Below are positions 25,449 through 34,246 of a DNA stretch of 64,000 nt, piece by piece. How positions within the stretch are numbered: the first letter of the stretch is position 1; every line of letters starts with the position of its first letter. The notes beneath the pieces were generated by a model that did no database searches, was not told the DNA's origin, and was given only the letters and a program-made list of their open reading frames with translations. Source of the stretch: Accumulibacter sp964420975 (lineage in GTDB: Bacteria; Pseudomonadota; Gammaproteobacteria; Burkholderiales; Rhodocyclaceae); NCBI GenBank assembly GCA_964420975.1, contig CAYQVH010000004.1, positions 131,136 to 195,135 on the forward strand. Reading direction: 5' to 3'. The position numbers were made by a program, and so were the translations under genes.

Positions 25449-27185
25449 ATGCTGCAGCAACTGTTCCGCTTCAAGGGCGGCGTCAAGCCGCCAACCCACA
25501 AGACGCCGTCGGTGCAACAGCCGATCGGCGTCGCGCCGCTGCCGGCACGCCTGATCGTTCCTCTTCACCAGAGCATTGGCGGCGCGGCCAACCCCTTGGT
25601 CGCCGCCGGTGAGCGCGTGCGCAAGGGGCAACTGATCGGCGGTGCCGACGGCTGGGTCTCGGCAGCGGTCCATGCTCCGACCTCGGGCGCCGTCCTGGCG
25701 ATCGAGGAATGCGTTGCCGCGCATCCCTCGGGCCTGACGACGCTGAGCGTCGTCATCGAGCCGGACGGTCTCGACGAGTGGATCGAACACTCGCCGGTTG
25801 ATTATGACGCGCTGCCGCCGGAACGGGTCCGTGAGCTCCTGCGCGACGCAGGTGTCGTCGGTCTCGGCGGGGCGGTCTTTCCCAGCCACGCCAAGCTGAC
25901 CGCGGCGCAGGCGGTGCCGGTCGAAGAACTGGTCATCAACGGTGCCGAATGCGAACCGTTCATGACCTGCGACGACGCCTTGATGCGTGAACGGGCCGAC
26001 GAAATCGTTCGCGGCAGTGCGATTTTTCGCCAGCTTCTCGGTGCCAGGCGAGTGATGGTCGGGATCGAGGACAACAAGCCCGAGGCGCTGGCGGCGATGA
26101 CCCAGGCGGTACGAGCCTTGGGTGAGGACCACGAGGTGATCGCCGTTCCCACGCGCTATCCGGCTGGCGGAGCGAAGCAGCTGATTCGGGTGTTGACCGG
26201 CAAGGAGGTCCCGGCGAGCAAGCGGTCGACCGATCTCGGCGTGCAGTGCTTCAACGTCGCCACTGTGTACACCGCGTACCGGGCGCTGGCTCTTGGCGAG
26301 CCGGTCCTGTCGCGCATCGTCACCCTGACCGGCAATGTCGAACACCCGCGCAACTGGGAGGTCCGCCTGGGTACACCGCTGCGTGACCTGGTCGCGCTCG
26401 GCCAACCCGGGCCCGACACCGTTCGCTACCTGATGGGCGGCCCGATGATGGGCTTCGAAATGCCGAGCGTCGAGGCGCCGGTGGTCAAGGCGACCAACTG
26501 CATCATCGCCGCCTCGCCGACCACCTTCCCGCCGCCGCCGCCGGAGATGCCATGCATCCGCTGCGGCGCTTGCGCCGACGTTTGTCCGCACGAACTGCAG
26601 CCCTTCGAGCTCTACTGGTTCGCGCGCGCGCGCAATTTCGGCAAGACGCAGGAATACTCACTGTTCGACTGCATCGAGTGCGGTTGCTGCAGTTACGTCT
26701 GTCCGTCGCACATTCCTCTAGTGCAGTATTTCCGTTTCGCGAAGAGCGAAATCTGGGCGCGCGAACGCGACAAGTCAGCTTCCGAGGCGGCGAAGGCGCG
26801 CTTCGAGTGGCGCAACACGCGTGAAGAACGGGAAAAGGCCGAGAAGGCCGAGCGTCTGGCGCGGGCGGCGGCGGCGAGAAGCAGCGAGCGCAAACCGGCA
26901 GCGACCGACGCTGACGCGGACGAGGGGGTCGCGGCAGGGGCCGGCGCGCGTCCGGCCCCTGCGGTGGACGCTGCCGCCGTCAAGAAGGCGACGATCGAGG
27001 CGGCGATCGAGCGCGCGCGCTTGCAGCGCGAGGCGCAACCGCCACGCAACACCGAGGGCCTGAGCCGCGAGCAGGCGAAGGAAATTGCCGCCGTCGACGC
27101 TCGCCGGCAGGCAGCGCAGGCCAAGGTGGCGAAGACGGAGAGCCCGCCCGTAGCCAGCACCCAACCGGAGACTCGCGATCCATGA
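25449..27185 (+). CDS. rsxC: Electron transport complex subunit RsxC (RnfC)
   Basis: A 578-residue NADH- and FMN-binding subunit. It has an N-terminal barrel-sandwich domain, a Rossmann-like region with GLGGAVFPSHAKLTAAQ and NGAECEPFMTCDD, and two 4Fe-4S motifs, CIRCGACADVCP and CIECGCCSYVCPS. The last 120 residues form an Arg/Glu/Ala-rich tail with long predicted helix, variable between species. Its stop overlaps the rsxD ATG. The ATG at 25449 was chosen because it gives the family N-terminus MLQQLFRFKGGVKPP. Confidence 0.96.
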   Translation: MLQQLFRFKGGVKPPTHKTPSVQQPIGVAPLPARLIVPLHQSIGGAANPLVAAGERVRKGQLIGGADGWVSAAVHAPTSGAVLAIEECVAAHPSGLTTLSVVIEPDGLDEWIEHSPVDYDALPPERVRELLRDAGVVGLGGAVFPSHAKLTAAQAVPVEELVINGAECEPFMTCDDALMRERADEIVRGSAIFRQLLGARRVMVGIEDNKPEALAAMTQAVRALGEDHEVIAVPTRYPAGGAKQLIRVLTGKEVPASKRSTDLGVQCFNVATVYTAYRALALGEPVLSRIVTLTGNVEHPRNWEVRLGTPLRDLVALGQPGPDTVRYLMGGPMMGFEMPSVEAPVVKATNCIIAASPTTFPPPPPEMPCIRCGACADVCPHELQPFELYWFARARNFGKTQEYSLFDCIECGCCSYVCPSHIPLVQYFRFAKSEIWARERDKSASEAAKARFEWRNTREEREKAEKAERLARAAAARSSERKPAATDADADEGVAAGAGARPAPAVDAAAVKKATIEAAIERARLQREAQPPRNTEGLSREQAKEIAAVDARRQAAQAKVAKTESPPVASTQPETRDP

Positions 27186-28207
27186 ACGAGTGGTCGACGC
27201 CACCGTATCTGGTGTTGGCGGGGATCAGCGTCCGTCGGGTGATGCTGCAGGTGCTTTTCGCCCTGGTTCCGGGGATTGCCGTCTATGTCTGGCTGATCGG
27301 ACCGGCGATCGTCGTGCAACTGCTGATCGCGACCCTGGCCGCCCTGGCCGGCGAGGCACTGATGCTGCACCTGCGCCGACGCCCGCTCGCCTTGTTCCTC
27401 GGTGACGGTAGCGCGATCGTCACCGCATGGCTGATTGCTCTCGCTTTTCCGCCACTGGCGCCGTGGTGGCTGGTGGCGGTTGGCAGCCTGTTCGCGATCG
27501 TCGTCGGCAAGCATCTTTACGGTGGGCTGGGACAGAACCCGTTCAATCCGGCCATGCTGGCCTTCGCCGCGTGCATCGTTTCTTTCCCGGCGCTGATGTC
27601 GCAGTGGCCGGCGCTTGGCGTCAAGCTGACGTGGTACGAGCAGCTGCAGCTGGTTGGCGGTGTCGTTCCGCGGGTCGACGTTCTGAGCGGTGCGACACCA
27701 CTCGACGCAATGAAGACGGCACTCAAGGTCGGCGAGGGCAGCGTCGACGTGGCGACCGTGCTGACGACGCACGAGGTGTTCGGCCACTTCGCCGGGCGCG
27801 GCTGGGAGTGGGTCACCTTGGCCTATCTGTTCGGCGGCTTGTGGCTGTGGTGGCGCCGGATCATCAGTTGGCACGCGCCCTTGGCGTTCATCGCCGGTTT
27901 ATCGCTGCTGGCGACCGCCTTGTGGTGGTGGAATCCGCTGCAATTTGCCAGCCCGCTGTTCCATCTCCTTTCCGGGGGCAGCCTGCTGGGCGCCTTTTTC
28001 ATCGTCACCGATCCGGTGTCCGGCTGCACCACGCCGCGCGGCAAACTGATCTTTGGCGGACTCGCCGGGGTTATCGCCTACCTTATCCGGGTCTTCGGCG
28101 GCTACCCGGACGGCGTTGCGTTCGCCGTGCTGCTGCTCAACCTGTGCGTGCCGTTGATCGACCGCTATTCGCAGCCACCGATCTTTGGCATGAAGGACGG
28201 CCAGTGA
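27182..28207 (+). CDS. rsxD: Electron transport complex subunit RsxD (RnfD)
   Basis: A 341-residue NqrB/RnfD-type membrane subunit with about nine helices. The flavinylation motif appears as LSGATPLDAMK, where the Thr carries covalent FMN through ApbE. A second conserved stretch is GLGQNPFNPAMLAFAA. It overlaps rsxC and rsxG by four bases each. Confidence 0.96.
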   Translation: MNEWSTPPYLVLAGISVRRVMLQVLFALVPGIAVYVWLIGPAIVVQLLIATLAALAGEALMLHLRRRPLALFLGDGSAIVTAWLIALAFPPLAPWWLVAVGSLFAIVVGKHLYGGLGQNPFNPAMLAFAACIVSFPALMSQWPALGVKLTWYEQLQLVGGVVPRVDVLSGATPLDAMKTALKVGEGSVDVATVLTTHEVFGHFAGRGWEWVTLAYLFGGLWLWWRRIISWHAPLAFIAGLSLLATALWWWNPLQFASPLFHLLSGGSLLGAFFIVTDPVSGCTTPRGKLIFGGLAGVIAYLIRVFGGYPDGVAFAVLLLNLCVPLIDRYSQPPIFGMKDGQ

Positions 28208-28875
28208 CGCTCCCGGTACGGCCGCCGACGGCGAGCGGTATGGCGGTGCGGACCGCCGTCATTCTGCTCATCTTCGTCGTCGCCTTCACCAGTCTGCTCG
28301 CCGCAACGTACTTCTGGACACAGCCGGCGATCGAGGCGGCGGCGGCGGCGGAGAAGATGAAGCTGGTCAGCGAAGTGCTGCCGCGCGAACTGTACGATAA
28401 TGACCCGCTGCGGGACGCCGTACGTCTGGCGCCGAGCGCGGCTCTCGGGCTTGACGAGGCGTCGTCGGCGTATCGTGCGCGCCGCGCTGGCAAGGTCAGC
28501 GCGCTGATTCTGGAGGCGGTGGCTCCCGACGGCTACTCCGGCAAGATCCGGCTGCTGTTGGCGGTTGGCGCCGATGGCACACTGCTCGGCGTGCGTGTGA
28601 CGCAGCACAAGGAGACGCCCGGCCTCGGCGACTACATCGAGCCACGCAAGGACAAGAACCGGGAGCGGCCGTGGATCCGGCAGTTCGACGGTCTGTCGCT
28701 GGCGACGGTGAGCGACCGCGAGTGGCGGGTCAAGAAGGACAACGGCCGCTTCGACTCGGTTGCCGGGGCGACGATCACGCCACGGGCGGTGATCAAGGCC
28801 GTCCACAAGGCCTTGCAGTACGTCGCCGACCATCGTGAGCAGCTGTTTGCGCTCAGTCCAGGAGAGTCGCCGTGA
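28204..28875 (+). CDS. rsxG: Electron transport complex subunit RsxG (RnfG)
   Basis: A 223-residue subunit with one N-terminal membrane helix (AVILLIFVVAFTSLLAATYF) and a periplasmic FMN-binding domain. The covalent FMN site is in DSVAGATITPRAVIKAVH (Thr of GATIT), and GLGDYIEPRKD lies in the conserved loop. The GTG at 28204 overlaps the rsxD stop, and the stop overlaps the rsxE GTG. Confidence 0.95.
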   Translation: MTLPVRPPTASGMAVRTAVILLIFVVAFTSLLAATYFWTQPAIEAAAAAEKMKLVSEVLPRELYDNDPLRDAVRLAPSAALGLDEASSAYRARRAGKVSALILEAVAPDGYSGKIRLLLAVGADGTLLGVRVTQHKETPGLGDYIEPRKDKNRERPWIRQFDGLSLATVSDREWRVKKDNGRFDSVAGATITPRAVIKAVHKALQYVADHREQLFALSPGESP

Positions 28876-29570
28876 TCAATCGGGAAGAGTTTCGCCAAAT
28901 CAGAGACAACGGAGTCTGGCAGCAGAACACCAGCCTGGTGCAAGTGCTCGGGCTCTGCCCACTGCTGGCGGTGACCACCAATCTCGTCAATGGCGTCATG
29001 CTGTCGCTGGCGACAATCCTGGTCATGGCGATCGCCAACCTCGCCGTCGCGTCGCTGCGCAACGTGATTCCGCACGAGGTGCGGATTCCGGTGTTCATAC
29101 TCATCGTTGCCGCACTGGTGACGGTCGTCGATCTACTCTTCAATGCGCACTTGCACGAGCTGTACCTCGTGCTTGGCATCTTCATCCCGCTGATCGTCAC
29201 CAACTGCATCGTCCTCGCACGCGTCGAGGCGTTTGCCAACAAGAATCCACCGCTGCAGGCACTGCTCGATGGCGTCTTCATGGGGGTCGGCATGTTGTGG
29301 ACGCTTGCCTTGCTCGGCGGTCTGCGCGAGCTGATTGGCGGCGGCACCCTGTTCTCCGGAATCGACATGGTGTTCCCCGCGTTGCAAGCGCTGCAGCTGT
29401 TGCCCGCCGACTATCCCGGTTTTCTCCTGGCCATCCTGCCACCCGGCGCCTTCATCCTGCTCGGTTGTCTGATCGCCTGGAAAAACTGGGTTGAGGCGCG
29501 CGCCGCGGCGCGCCGGGGACACTCGGATCAGCAACCGACGCCTCCGGTGGTGACGGCTGGCGGAGGCTGA
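28872..29570 (+). CDS. rsxE: Electron transport complex subunit RsxE (RnfE)
   Basis: A 232-residue six-helix membrane subunit paralogous to RsxA. Conserved stretches are NTSLVQVLGLCPLLAVTTN and IFIPLIVTNCIVLARVEAFA, with the paired cysteines. A GTG start overlaps the rsxG stop. It completes the six-subunit operon, with nth following 24 bases later as in enterobacteria. Confidence 0.96.
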   Translation: MINREEFRQIRDNGVWQQNTSLVQVLGLCPLLAVTTNLVNGVMLSLATILVMAIANLAVASLRNVIPHEVRIPVFILIVAALVTVVDLLFNAHLHELYLVLGIFIPLIVTNCIVLARVEAFANKNPPLQALLDGVFMGVGMLWTLALLGGLRELIGGGTLFSGIDMVFPALQALQLLPADYPGFLLAILPPGAFILLGCLIAWKNWVEARAAARRGHSDQQPTPPVVTAGGG

Positions 29571-29594
29571 CCGAACCGCGGTGGGTGGGTTTCC

Positions 29595-30242
29595 ATGACC
29601 AGCGACGAGGTACGAGAGTTTTTTTGTCGTCTGCGGGCGGCGAATCCGCAGCCGCTGAGCGAACTGGAGTACGCCACGCCGTTTCAGCTGCTGATCGCCG
29701 TCATACTCTCCGCGCAGGCCACCGACAAGAGCGTCAATCTGGCGACACGCCGACTGTTTGCCGATGCGCCGACCCCGCAGACGATGCTCGCCCTCGGCGT
29801 TGACGGGGTGGCCAGCTACATCGCGCGCATCGGTCTCTATCGGAGCAAGGCGAATTACGTCGTCGCCACCTGTCGACAACTGCTGGCGCAGTACGGTGGC
29901 GAGGTTCCCCGTTCCCGCGCCGCGCTGGAAGCCTTGCCAGGAGTCGGTCGAAAGACGGCGAATGTCGTCCTCAACGTCGCGTTTGGCGAAGCGACGATCG
30001 CCGTCGACACCCATATCTATCGGGTCGCCAATCGCAGCGGCCTGGCCTGCGGAAAGACGCCGCTGGCGGTCGAGCAGGGTTTGCTGGCCGTCGTTCCTGA
30101 AAAGTTCCGGCACGGCGCGCACCACTGGCTGATTCTGCACGGGCGTTACGTCTGCAAGGCCAGGCAGCCGGACTGTCTGCACTGTCTGGTTGCCGATCTC
30201 TGCGCCTGGCCGGAGAAGCCCGCCGCCACGGCTGCGCAATGA
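29595..30242 (+). CDS. nth: Endonuclease III
   Basis: A 215-residue bifunctional DNA glycosylase/AP lyase for oxidised pyrimidines. It has the helix-hairpin-helix LPGVGRKTANVVLNVAF with catalytic Lys, the catalytic Asp in VDTHIYRVANR, and a C-terminal 4Fe-4S cluster with C-x6-C-x2-C-x5-C spacing. It sits at the end of the rsx operon, an old conserved association, and overlaps the FIST gene start by four bases. Confidence 0.97.
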   Translation: MTSDEVREFFCRLRAANPQPLSELEYATPFQLLIAVILSAQATDKSVNLATRRLFADAPTPQTMLALGVDGVASYIARIGLYRSKANYVVATCRQLLAQYGGEVPRSRAALEALPGVGRKTANVVLNVAFGEATIAVDTHIYRVANRSGLACGKTPLAVEQGLLAVVPEKFRHGAHHWLILHGRYVCKARQPDCLHCLVADLCAWPEKPAATAAQ

Positions 30243-31363
30243 GCGTTGCCAGCGCTCTGGTGGCGGGTAACGACGCCGTGTGCGGACTGGCCCTGCGCGC
30301 ACTCGAGCAGGCACTGACGAGATCTGCGGTCCGGCGCGCCAACGGCGTCTTGCTGTTGCTGACTCCCGAATTCGCTCGCGACGCACAGTCGGTGGTCACC
30401 GCTGTGGCGCGGGCTGCGCGTTGTACCCAAGTGATTGGCGGTATTGCCGCAGGAGTGTTCACCGACCAGGGCTGGGTGATCGATCGTCCGGCCGCAGCGG
30501 TCATGGTGTTCACCGCCCCTTTGGGGCTGACGGCGGGCGATCGCGCCGGGCTGACGAACGAACCCTTGCTCTGTTACACCGACAACCATTTTCCCCGCGC
30601 CTGGACGGCGAGCGGAGAGCAACGTTTTGGCGGCAGCTACGCCGGCGCCGGGTGCGGCGACCGTCACGCCGTCTGGCAGAACAGTCGGCTACGGCCTGGT
30701 TGCAGCGTGTTTTTGTCCGGCGCTCACGTCGATCTCGGCATTTCGATGGGCTGGCGATTGCTCGGCGAGCCGCACCGGGTCGACAGCAGCCGGGGCTACC
30801 AGCTGTTGCGCCTTGACGGCGACGAGGCGGCGAACAGCTTGGCGCGGTCGCTGCACGGGGAAGTCGACGCCCCGCGCTTCCCGCCTCCGTTCCCGCCTCC
30901 CTTCCCGCCGCTTTCGGCACTGGGTGCCGTCCTCGTGGACGACGTTGGTACGGCGCCGACGACCGTTGTCGGGCGTCCACTGGCAATCGTCGACGTCGGT
31001 GACAAAGGCGCCGTCACCTTGGCCGAACGCGTCACCGTCGGTCAGCGATTGGCCTGGGCGATCCGCCAGCCACAGTCAGCGGCTGACGACATGCGTCAGA
31101 CCGTCGCCCGTCTTGCCGTTCGGGCGCGCGATCCGGTCGGCGCCGTGGTTTTTTCGTGCCTGGGTCGCGGTCCGTACTTATACGATGGGCGTGACCTCGA
31201 CCTCGATTGTCTGCGCGAACGCTTTCCCGGCTTGCCCGTAATCGGCAGCTACGGGACAGGGCAGATTGCCACTGGCGGTCCTGCCGGCCGGCGCCTGATG
31301 CAATACGCCGTCGTGACCGCTCTGTTCAGTCAGACGAGGGAGAAAAGCATTGTTCAACCCTAG
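30239..31363 (+). CDS. FIST domain (FIST_N/FIST_C) putative sensory protein
   Basis: A 374-residue protein matching FIST-domain proteins, predicted small-ligand sensors linked to signal transduction. FIST_N features include VIGGIAAGVFTDQG and PGCSVFLSGAHVDLGIS; FIST_C ends with GRGPYLYDGRDLDLDCLRERF and GSYGTGQIA. Unusually, residues 214-225 are a proline insert made of three 12-base repeats (FPPP units). No kinase or cyclase domain is attached, so the partner is unknown. It overlaps nth and the DUF1841 gene. Confidence 0.85.
   Translation: MSVASALVAGNDAVCGLALRALEQALTRSAVRRANGVLLLLTPEFARDAQSVVTAVARAARCTQVIGGIAAGVFTDQGWVIDRPAAAVMVFTAPLGLTAGDRAGLTNEPLLCYTDNHFPRAWTASGEQRFGGSYAGAGCGDRHAVWQNSRLRPGCSVFLSGAHVDLGISMGWRLLGEPHRVDSSRGYQLLRLDGDEAANSLARSLHGEVDAPRFPPPFPPPFPPLSALGAVLVDDVGTAPTTVVGRPLAIVDVGDKGAVTLAERVTVGQRLAWAIRQPQSAADDMRQTVARLAVRARDPVGAVVFSCLGRGPYLYDGRDLDLDCLRERFPGLPVIGSYGTGQIATGGPAGRRLMQYAVVTALFSQTREKSIVQP
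30878..30913 (+). repeat. Three 12-base tandem repeats encoding FPPP units
   Basis: Three near-identical units, ttcccgcctccg, ttcccgcctccc and ttcccgccgctt, lie in frame within the FIST gene. They encode FPPP-FPPP-FPPL at the boundary between the N- and C-terminal FIST domains. Being a multiple of three, copy-number changes would keep the frame. Confidence 0.85.
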
Positions 31364-31775
31364 CCGTGAACAGGTGCGTCGCTTCTTCTGTGAGGCCTGG
31401 CGAAAGTATCGTCAGCGCTTGGTGCTCGAAGGCGCCGAAGTCGTTGCGGCCGATCTCATTGTCCACCATCCCGAGTACCATCGCCTGCTCGAGGATCCGG
31501 CCGTGCTGGAGCGAGAGTTCACTCCCGAGAACGGGCAGATGAACCCGTTTCTGCATCTGTCCCTGCATCTGGCGGTTGCGGAACAGCTCAGCATCGACCA
31601 ACCCCGCGGCATTCGCGCCGCGTACCAGGCCTTGCGCGAACGCTTTGACGTCCATGACGCCGAGCACGTCATCGTCGAATGCCTTGGCGAGACGATCTGG
31701 CGCGCCCAACGCGAGGGCAGGGGGCTCGACGGTTCCGCGTATCTCGATTGCGTGCGCCGCTCTGCCGGCGCCTGA
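31350..31775 (+). CDS. DUF1841 family protein
   Basis: A 141-residue soluble protein of the DUF1841 family: MFNPSREQVRRFFCEAWRKY at the start, then VHHPEYHRLLEDP and NPFLHLSLHLAVAEQLSID, which are family hallmarks. The function is unknown. A TTG start is used with an AGGGAGAA ribosome-binding site, overlapping the FIST gene end by 14 bases. It is widely found in betaproteobacteria near nth or rsx genes. Confidence 0.85.
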   Translation: MFNPSREQVRRFFCEAWRKYRQRLVLEGAEVVAADLIVHHPEYHRLLEDPAVLEREFTPENGQMNPFLHLSLHLAVAEQLSIDQPRGIRAAYQALRERFDVHDAEHVIVECLGETIWRAQREGRGLDGSAYLDCVRRSAGA

Positions 31776-31859
31776 GCGACACCCTTCGCCCGTCGGCCGG
31801 CGCCAGCGATGTCGACGCTTTGCGCGTAGAATCGTCGTCTCTGTCCGAGGAACAAGACG

Positions 31860-32702
31860 ATGCGCTTTGCCGGCTCTGATACCTACGTCACCACTCGCGA
31901 TCTCTCGCTCGCGGTCAATGCGGCGATCACTCTGCAGCGGCCACTACTGATCAAGGGCGAGCCAGGAACGGGAAAAACCCTGCTTGCCGAAGAAGTCGCC
32001 GCGGCCCTCGGCCTGCCGCTCTTCCAGTGGCACATCAAGTCGACGACCAAGGCGCAGCAGGGCCTGTACGAATACGACGCCGTTTCCCGCTTGCGCGACT
32101 CGCAGCTCGGCGAAGCGCGTGTCGCCGACATCGGCAGCTATATTGTCAAGGGCGTCCTCTGGCAGGCGTTCGAATGCGAAACGCCGTCGGTCGTTCTCAT
32201 CGACGAAATTGACAAGGCCGATATCGAGTTTCCCAACGACCTGTTGCGCGAACTCGACCGCATGGAGTTCTTCGTCTACGAGACGCGCCAGAATGTGCGT
32301 GCCCGCCATCGGCCGACCGTCTTCATCACCTCGAACAACGAAAAGGAACTGCCCGACGCCTTTCTCCGCCGATGCTTCTTTCACTACATCAAGTTTCCGG
32401 ATCGCGAGACGATGACGCGCATCGTCAACGTGCATTTCCCGGGTTTGAAGCCGACCTTGCTGCGCGAGGCGCTCGAAGTCTTCTTCGAACTGCGGGAAAT
32501 CCCCGGCTTGAAGAAAAAGCCGTCGACCTCGGAACTGCTCGACTGGCTGAAACTGCTGCTCGCCGAAGACATTCCGCCCGAGGTGCTGCGCAGCAAGGAC
32601 CAGAAGGCGGCCATTCCCCCCTTGCACGGAGCGCTGCTGAAAAACGAGCAGGACGTACACCTCTTCGAACGCCTGATTTTCATGGCGCGTCACAATCGCT
32701 GA
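31860..32702 (+). CDS. MoxR family AAA ATPase
   Basis: A 280-residue AAA+ ATPase with Walker A GEPGTGKT (33-40), Walker B in VVLIDEIDKAD, and sensor/arginine finger regions ITSNNEKELPDAFLRRC. MoxR ATPases act as chaperones with VWA-domain partners for metal-centre insertion or complex maturation. The adjacent gene encodes a CoxE-like VWA protein, the usual partner, 27 bases downstream. Confidence 0.93.
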   Translation: MRFAGSDTYVTTRDLSLAVNAAITLQRPLLIKGEPGTGKTLLAEEVAAALGLPLFQWHIKSTTKAQQGLYEYDAVSRLRDSQLGEARVADIGSYIVKGVLWQAFECETPSVVLIDEIDKADIEFPNDLLRELDRMEFFVYETRQNVRARHRPTVFITSNNEKELPDAFLRRCFFHYIKFPDRETMTRIVNVHFPGLKPTLLREALEVFFELREIPGLKKKPSTSELLDWLKLLLAEDIPPEVLRSKDQKAAIPPLHGALLKNEQDVHLFERLIFMARHNR

Positions 32703-32729
32703 GCGCTCGCTCGCCGAGCGGGGTCGCCG

Positions 32730-33899
32730 ATGCTGATCGACTTCTTTCTCCATCTCAAGAACGGCCGGCTGCCGGTTTCGATCAAGGAGTTGCTCGCCCT
32801 GCTCGAAGCGCTGCAGGCGCGCGTCATTGAACACAGCCTCGACGACTTCTACCTGCTGGCGCGGACGATCCTGATCAAGGACGAAACCCACTTCGACAAG
32901 TTCGATCGCGCTTTTGGGGCCTATTTCAAAGGCGTCGAAGAGCTGCCCGAAATGGATGCCGTGATTCCCGAAGAGTGGTTGCGGCGCGCGGTCAAGCGCC
33001 ATCTGAGCGACGCCGAGCGGGCGAAGCTGGAAAAGCTCGGCTGGGAGAAACTGATGGAGACGTTTCGTCAGCGGCTAGCCGAGCAAAAAGAGCGACACGC
33101 GGGCGGCAGCAAGTGGATTGGTACCGGCGGCACGTCACCGTTCGGGCATGGCGGTACGCACCCGGAAGGGATACGTCTTGGCGGCAAGAGCGAAAACCGC
33201 TCGGCGGTCAAGGTTTGGGACCGTCGTGAGTATCGCAACCTCGACGATTCGGTTGAACTGGGCACCCGCACCATCAAGCTGGCCCTCCGCCGGCTGCGGC
33301 GCTTTGCGCGGCAGGGTGCAGCCGAGGAACTCGACCTCGAAAACACCATCGCCAGCACCGCGCGTAACGCCGGCTGGCTCGACTTGTGCCTGCGCCCGGA
33401 ACGCCACAACGCGGTCAAGGTGCTGTTGCTGCTCGACATCGGCGGCTCGATGGACGACTACATCCGCCTCTGTGAAGAACTCTTCTCGGCGTGCCGCAGC
33501 GAGTTCAAACACCTCGAGCACTACTATTTCCACAATTGCGTCTATGACTACCTGTGGCGCGACAGCCGCCGCCGGCACAGCGAACGCGTCCCGACGCTCG
33601 AAGTGATGCACACCTATGGCAGCGACTACCGGCTGATATTCGTCGGCGACGCCGCAATGAGCCCGTACGAACTCATCCAGCCCAATGGCAGCCTGGAGTA
33701 CAACAACGCCGAACCGGGTGTCGCCTGGCTGCGCCGTCTGCGTGATACCTGGCCGCACGCCGTCTGGCTGAATCCGGAACCCGAGCACTCGTGGCCGTAT
33801 CGGCAATCCACCGCGCTGATCCATCAACTGTTCGCCGGCCGCATGATGCCGCTGACTCTCGACGGGCTGGAACGGGGGATGCGGTTGCTCAGTCACTAA
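32730..33899 (+). CDS. CoxE-like VWA domain protein
   Basis: A 389-residue protein with an N-terminal helical region and a C-terminal von Willebrand factor A domain. The MIDAS-like motif is LLLLDIGGSMDDY (D-x-G-x-S, with Gly in the second position of the usual D-x-S-x-S). The charged middle region (GTGGTSPFGHGGTHPEGIR) resembles CoxE/YeaD-type proteins. It pairs with the MoxR ATPase. No obvious metalloenzyme client is encoded in the window. Confidence 0.88.
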   Translation: MLIDFFLHLKNGRLPVSIKELLALLEALQARVIEHSLDDFYLLARTILIKDETHFDKFDRAFGAYFKGVEELPEMDAVIPEEWLRRAVKRHLSDAERAKLEKLGWEKLMETFRQRLAEQKERHAGGSKWIGTGGTSPFGHGGTHPEGIRLGGKSENRSAVKVWDRREYRNLDDSVELGTRTIKLALRRLRRFARQGAAEELDLENTIASTARNAGWLDLCLRPERHNAVKVLLLLDIGGSMDDYIRLCEELFSACRSEFKHLEHYYFHNCVYDYLWRDSRRRHSERVPTLEVMHTYGSDYRLIFVGDAAMSPYELIQPNGSLEYNNAEPGVAWLRRLRDTWPHAVWLNPEPEHSWPYRQSTALIHQLFAGRMMPLTLDGLERGMRLLSH

Positions 33900-34246
33900 A
33901 CCGGAGCACGCCGCCGTCGCGAGGCCTGCTCAGTGCTGAACGTATCCCGTCAGCTCGAAGCGCTCGTGCTTGTGGATCCTGCCGTTGGCAAAGCGTTGCC
34001 TGGTTTTGTGGGCAACGGTGCAGCGGACTTCGGGCGAGATCCCGAAGAAGGTTGTAGACCTTGACGCCGAACGTCTCTCCCTGGCCCCAGCCGATACCTT
34101 CGACACCGCCTTATCCGCTAACGCGACAACGGAGGCCTTCCTTTCCACCTTGTTGCGCAAACGTAAAGTATACGATTCTGAGCTTGTCGGATTTTGTGAA
34201 GCTATCGTAACCTTTCGACCATTGACCACCCGTTTAGGAGGGAATT
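33900..34246. other. Intergenic region upstream of the arylsulfatase gene
   Basis: No supported gene. An AT-richer segment (34150-34215) precedes a TTTAGGAGGGAATT ribosome-binding site and may hold the sulfatase promoter, but no convincing -35/-10 pair at normal spacing was found. A leftward frame at 33930-34229 has no recognisable features. Confidence 0.4.

Noticed and set aside
33930..34229. 99-codon leftward frame upstream of the arylsulfatase
   Set aside because: No recognisable domain, no convincing ribosome-binding site, and it occupies the likely sulfatase promoter region.
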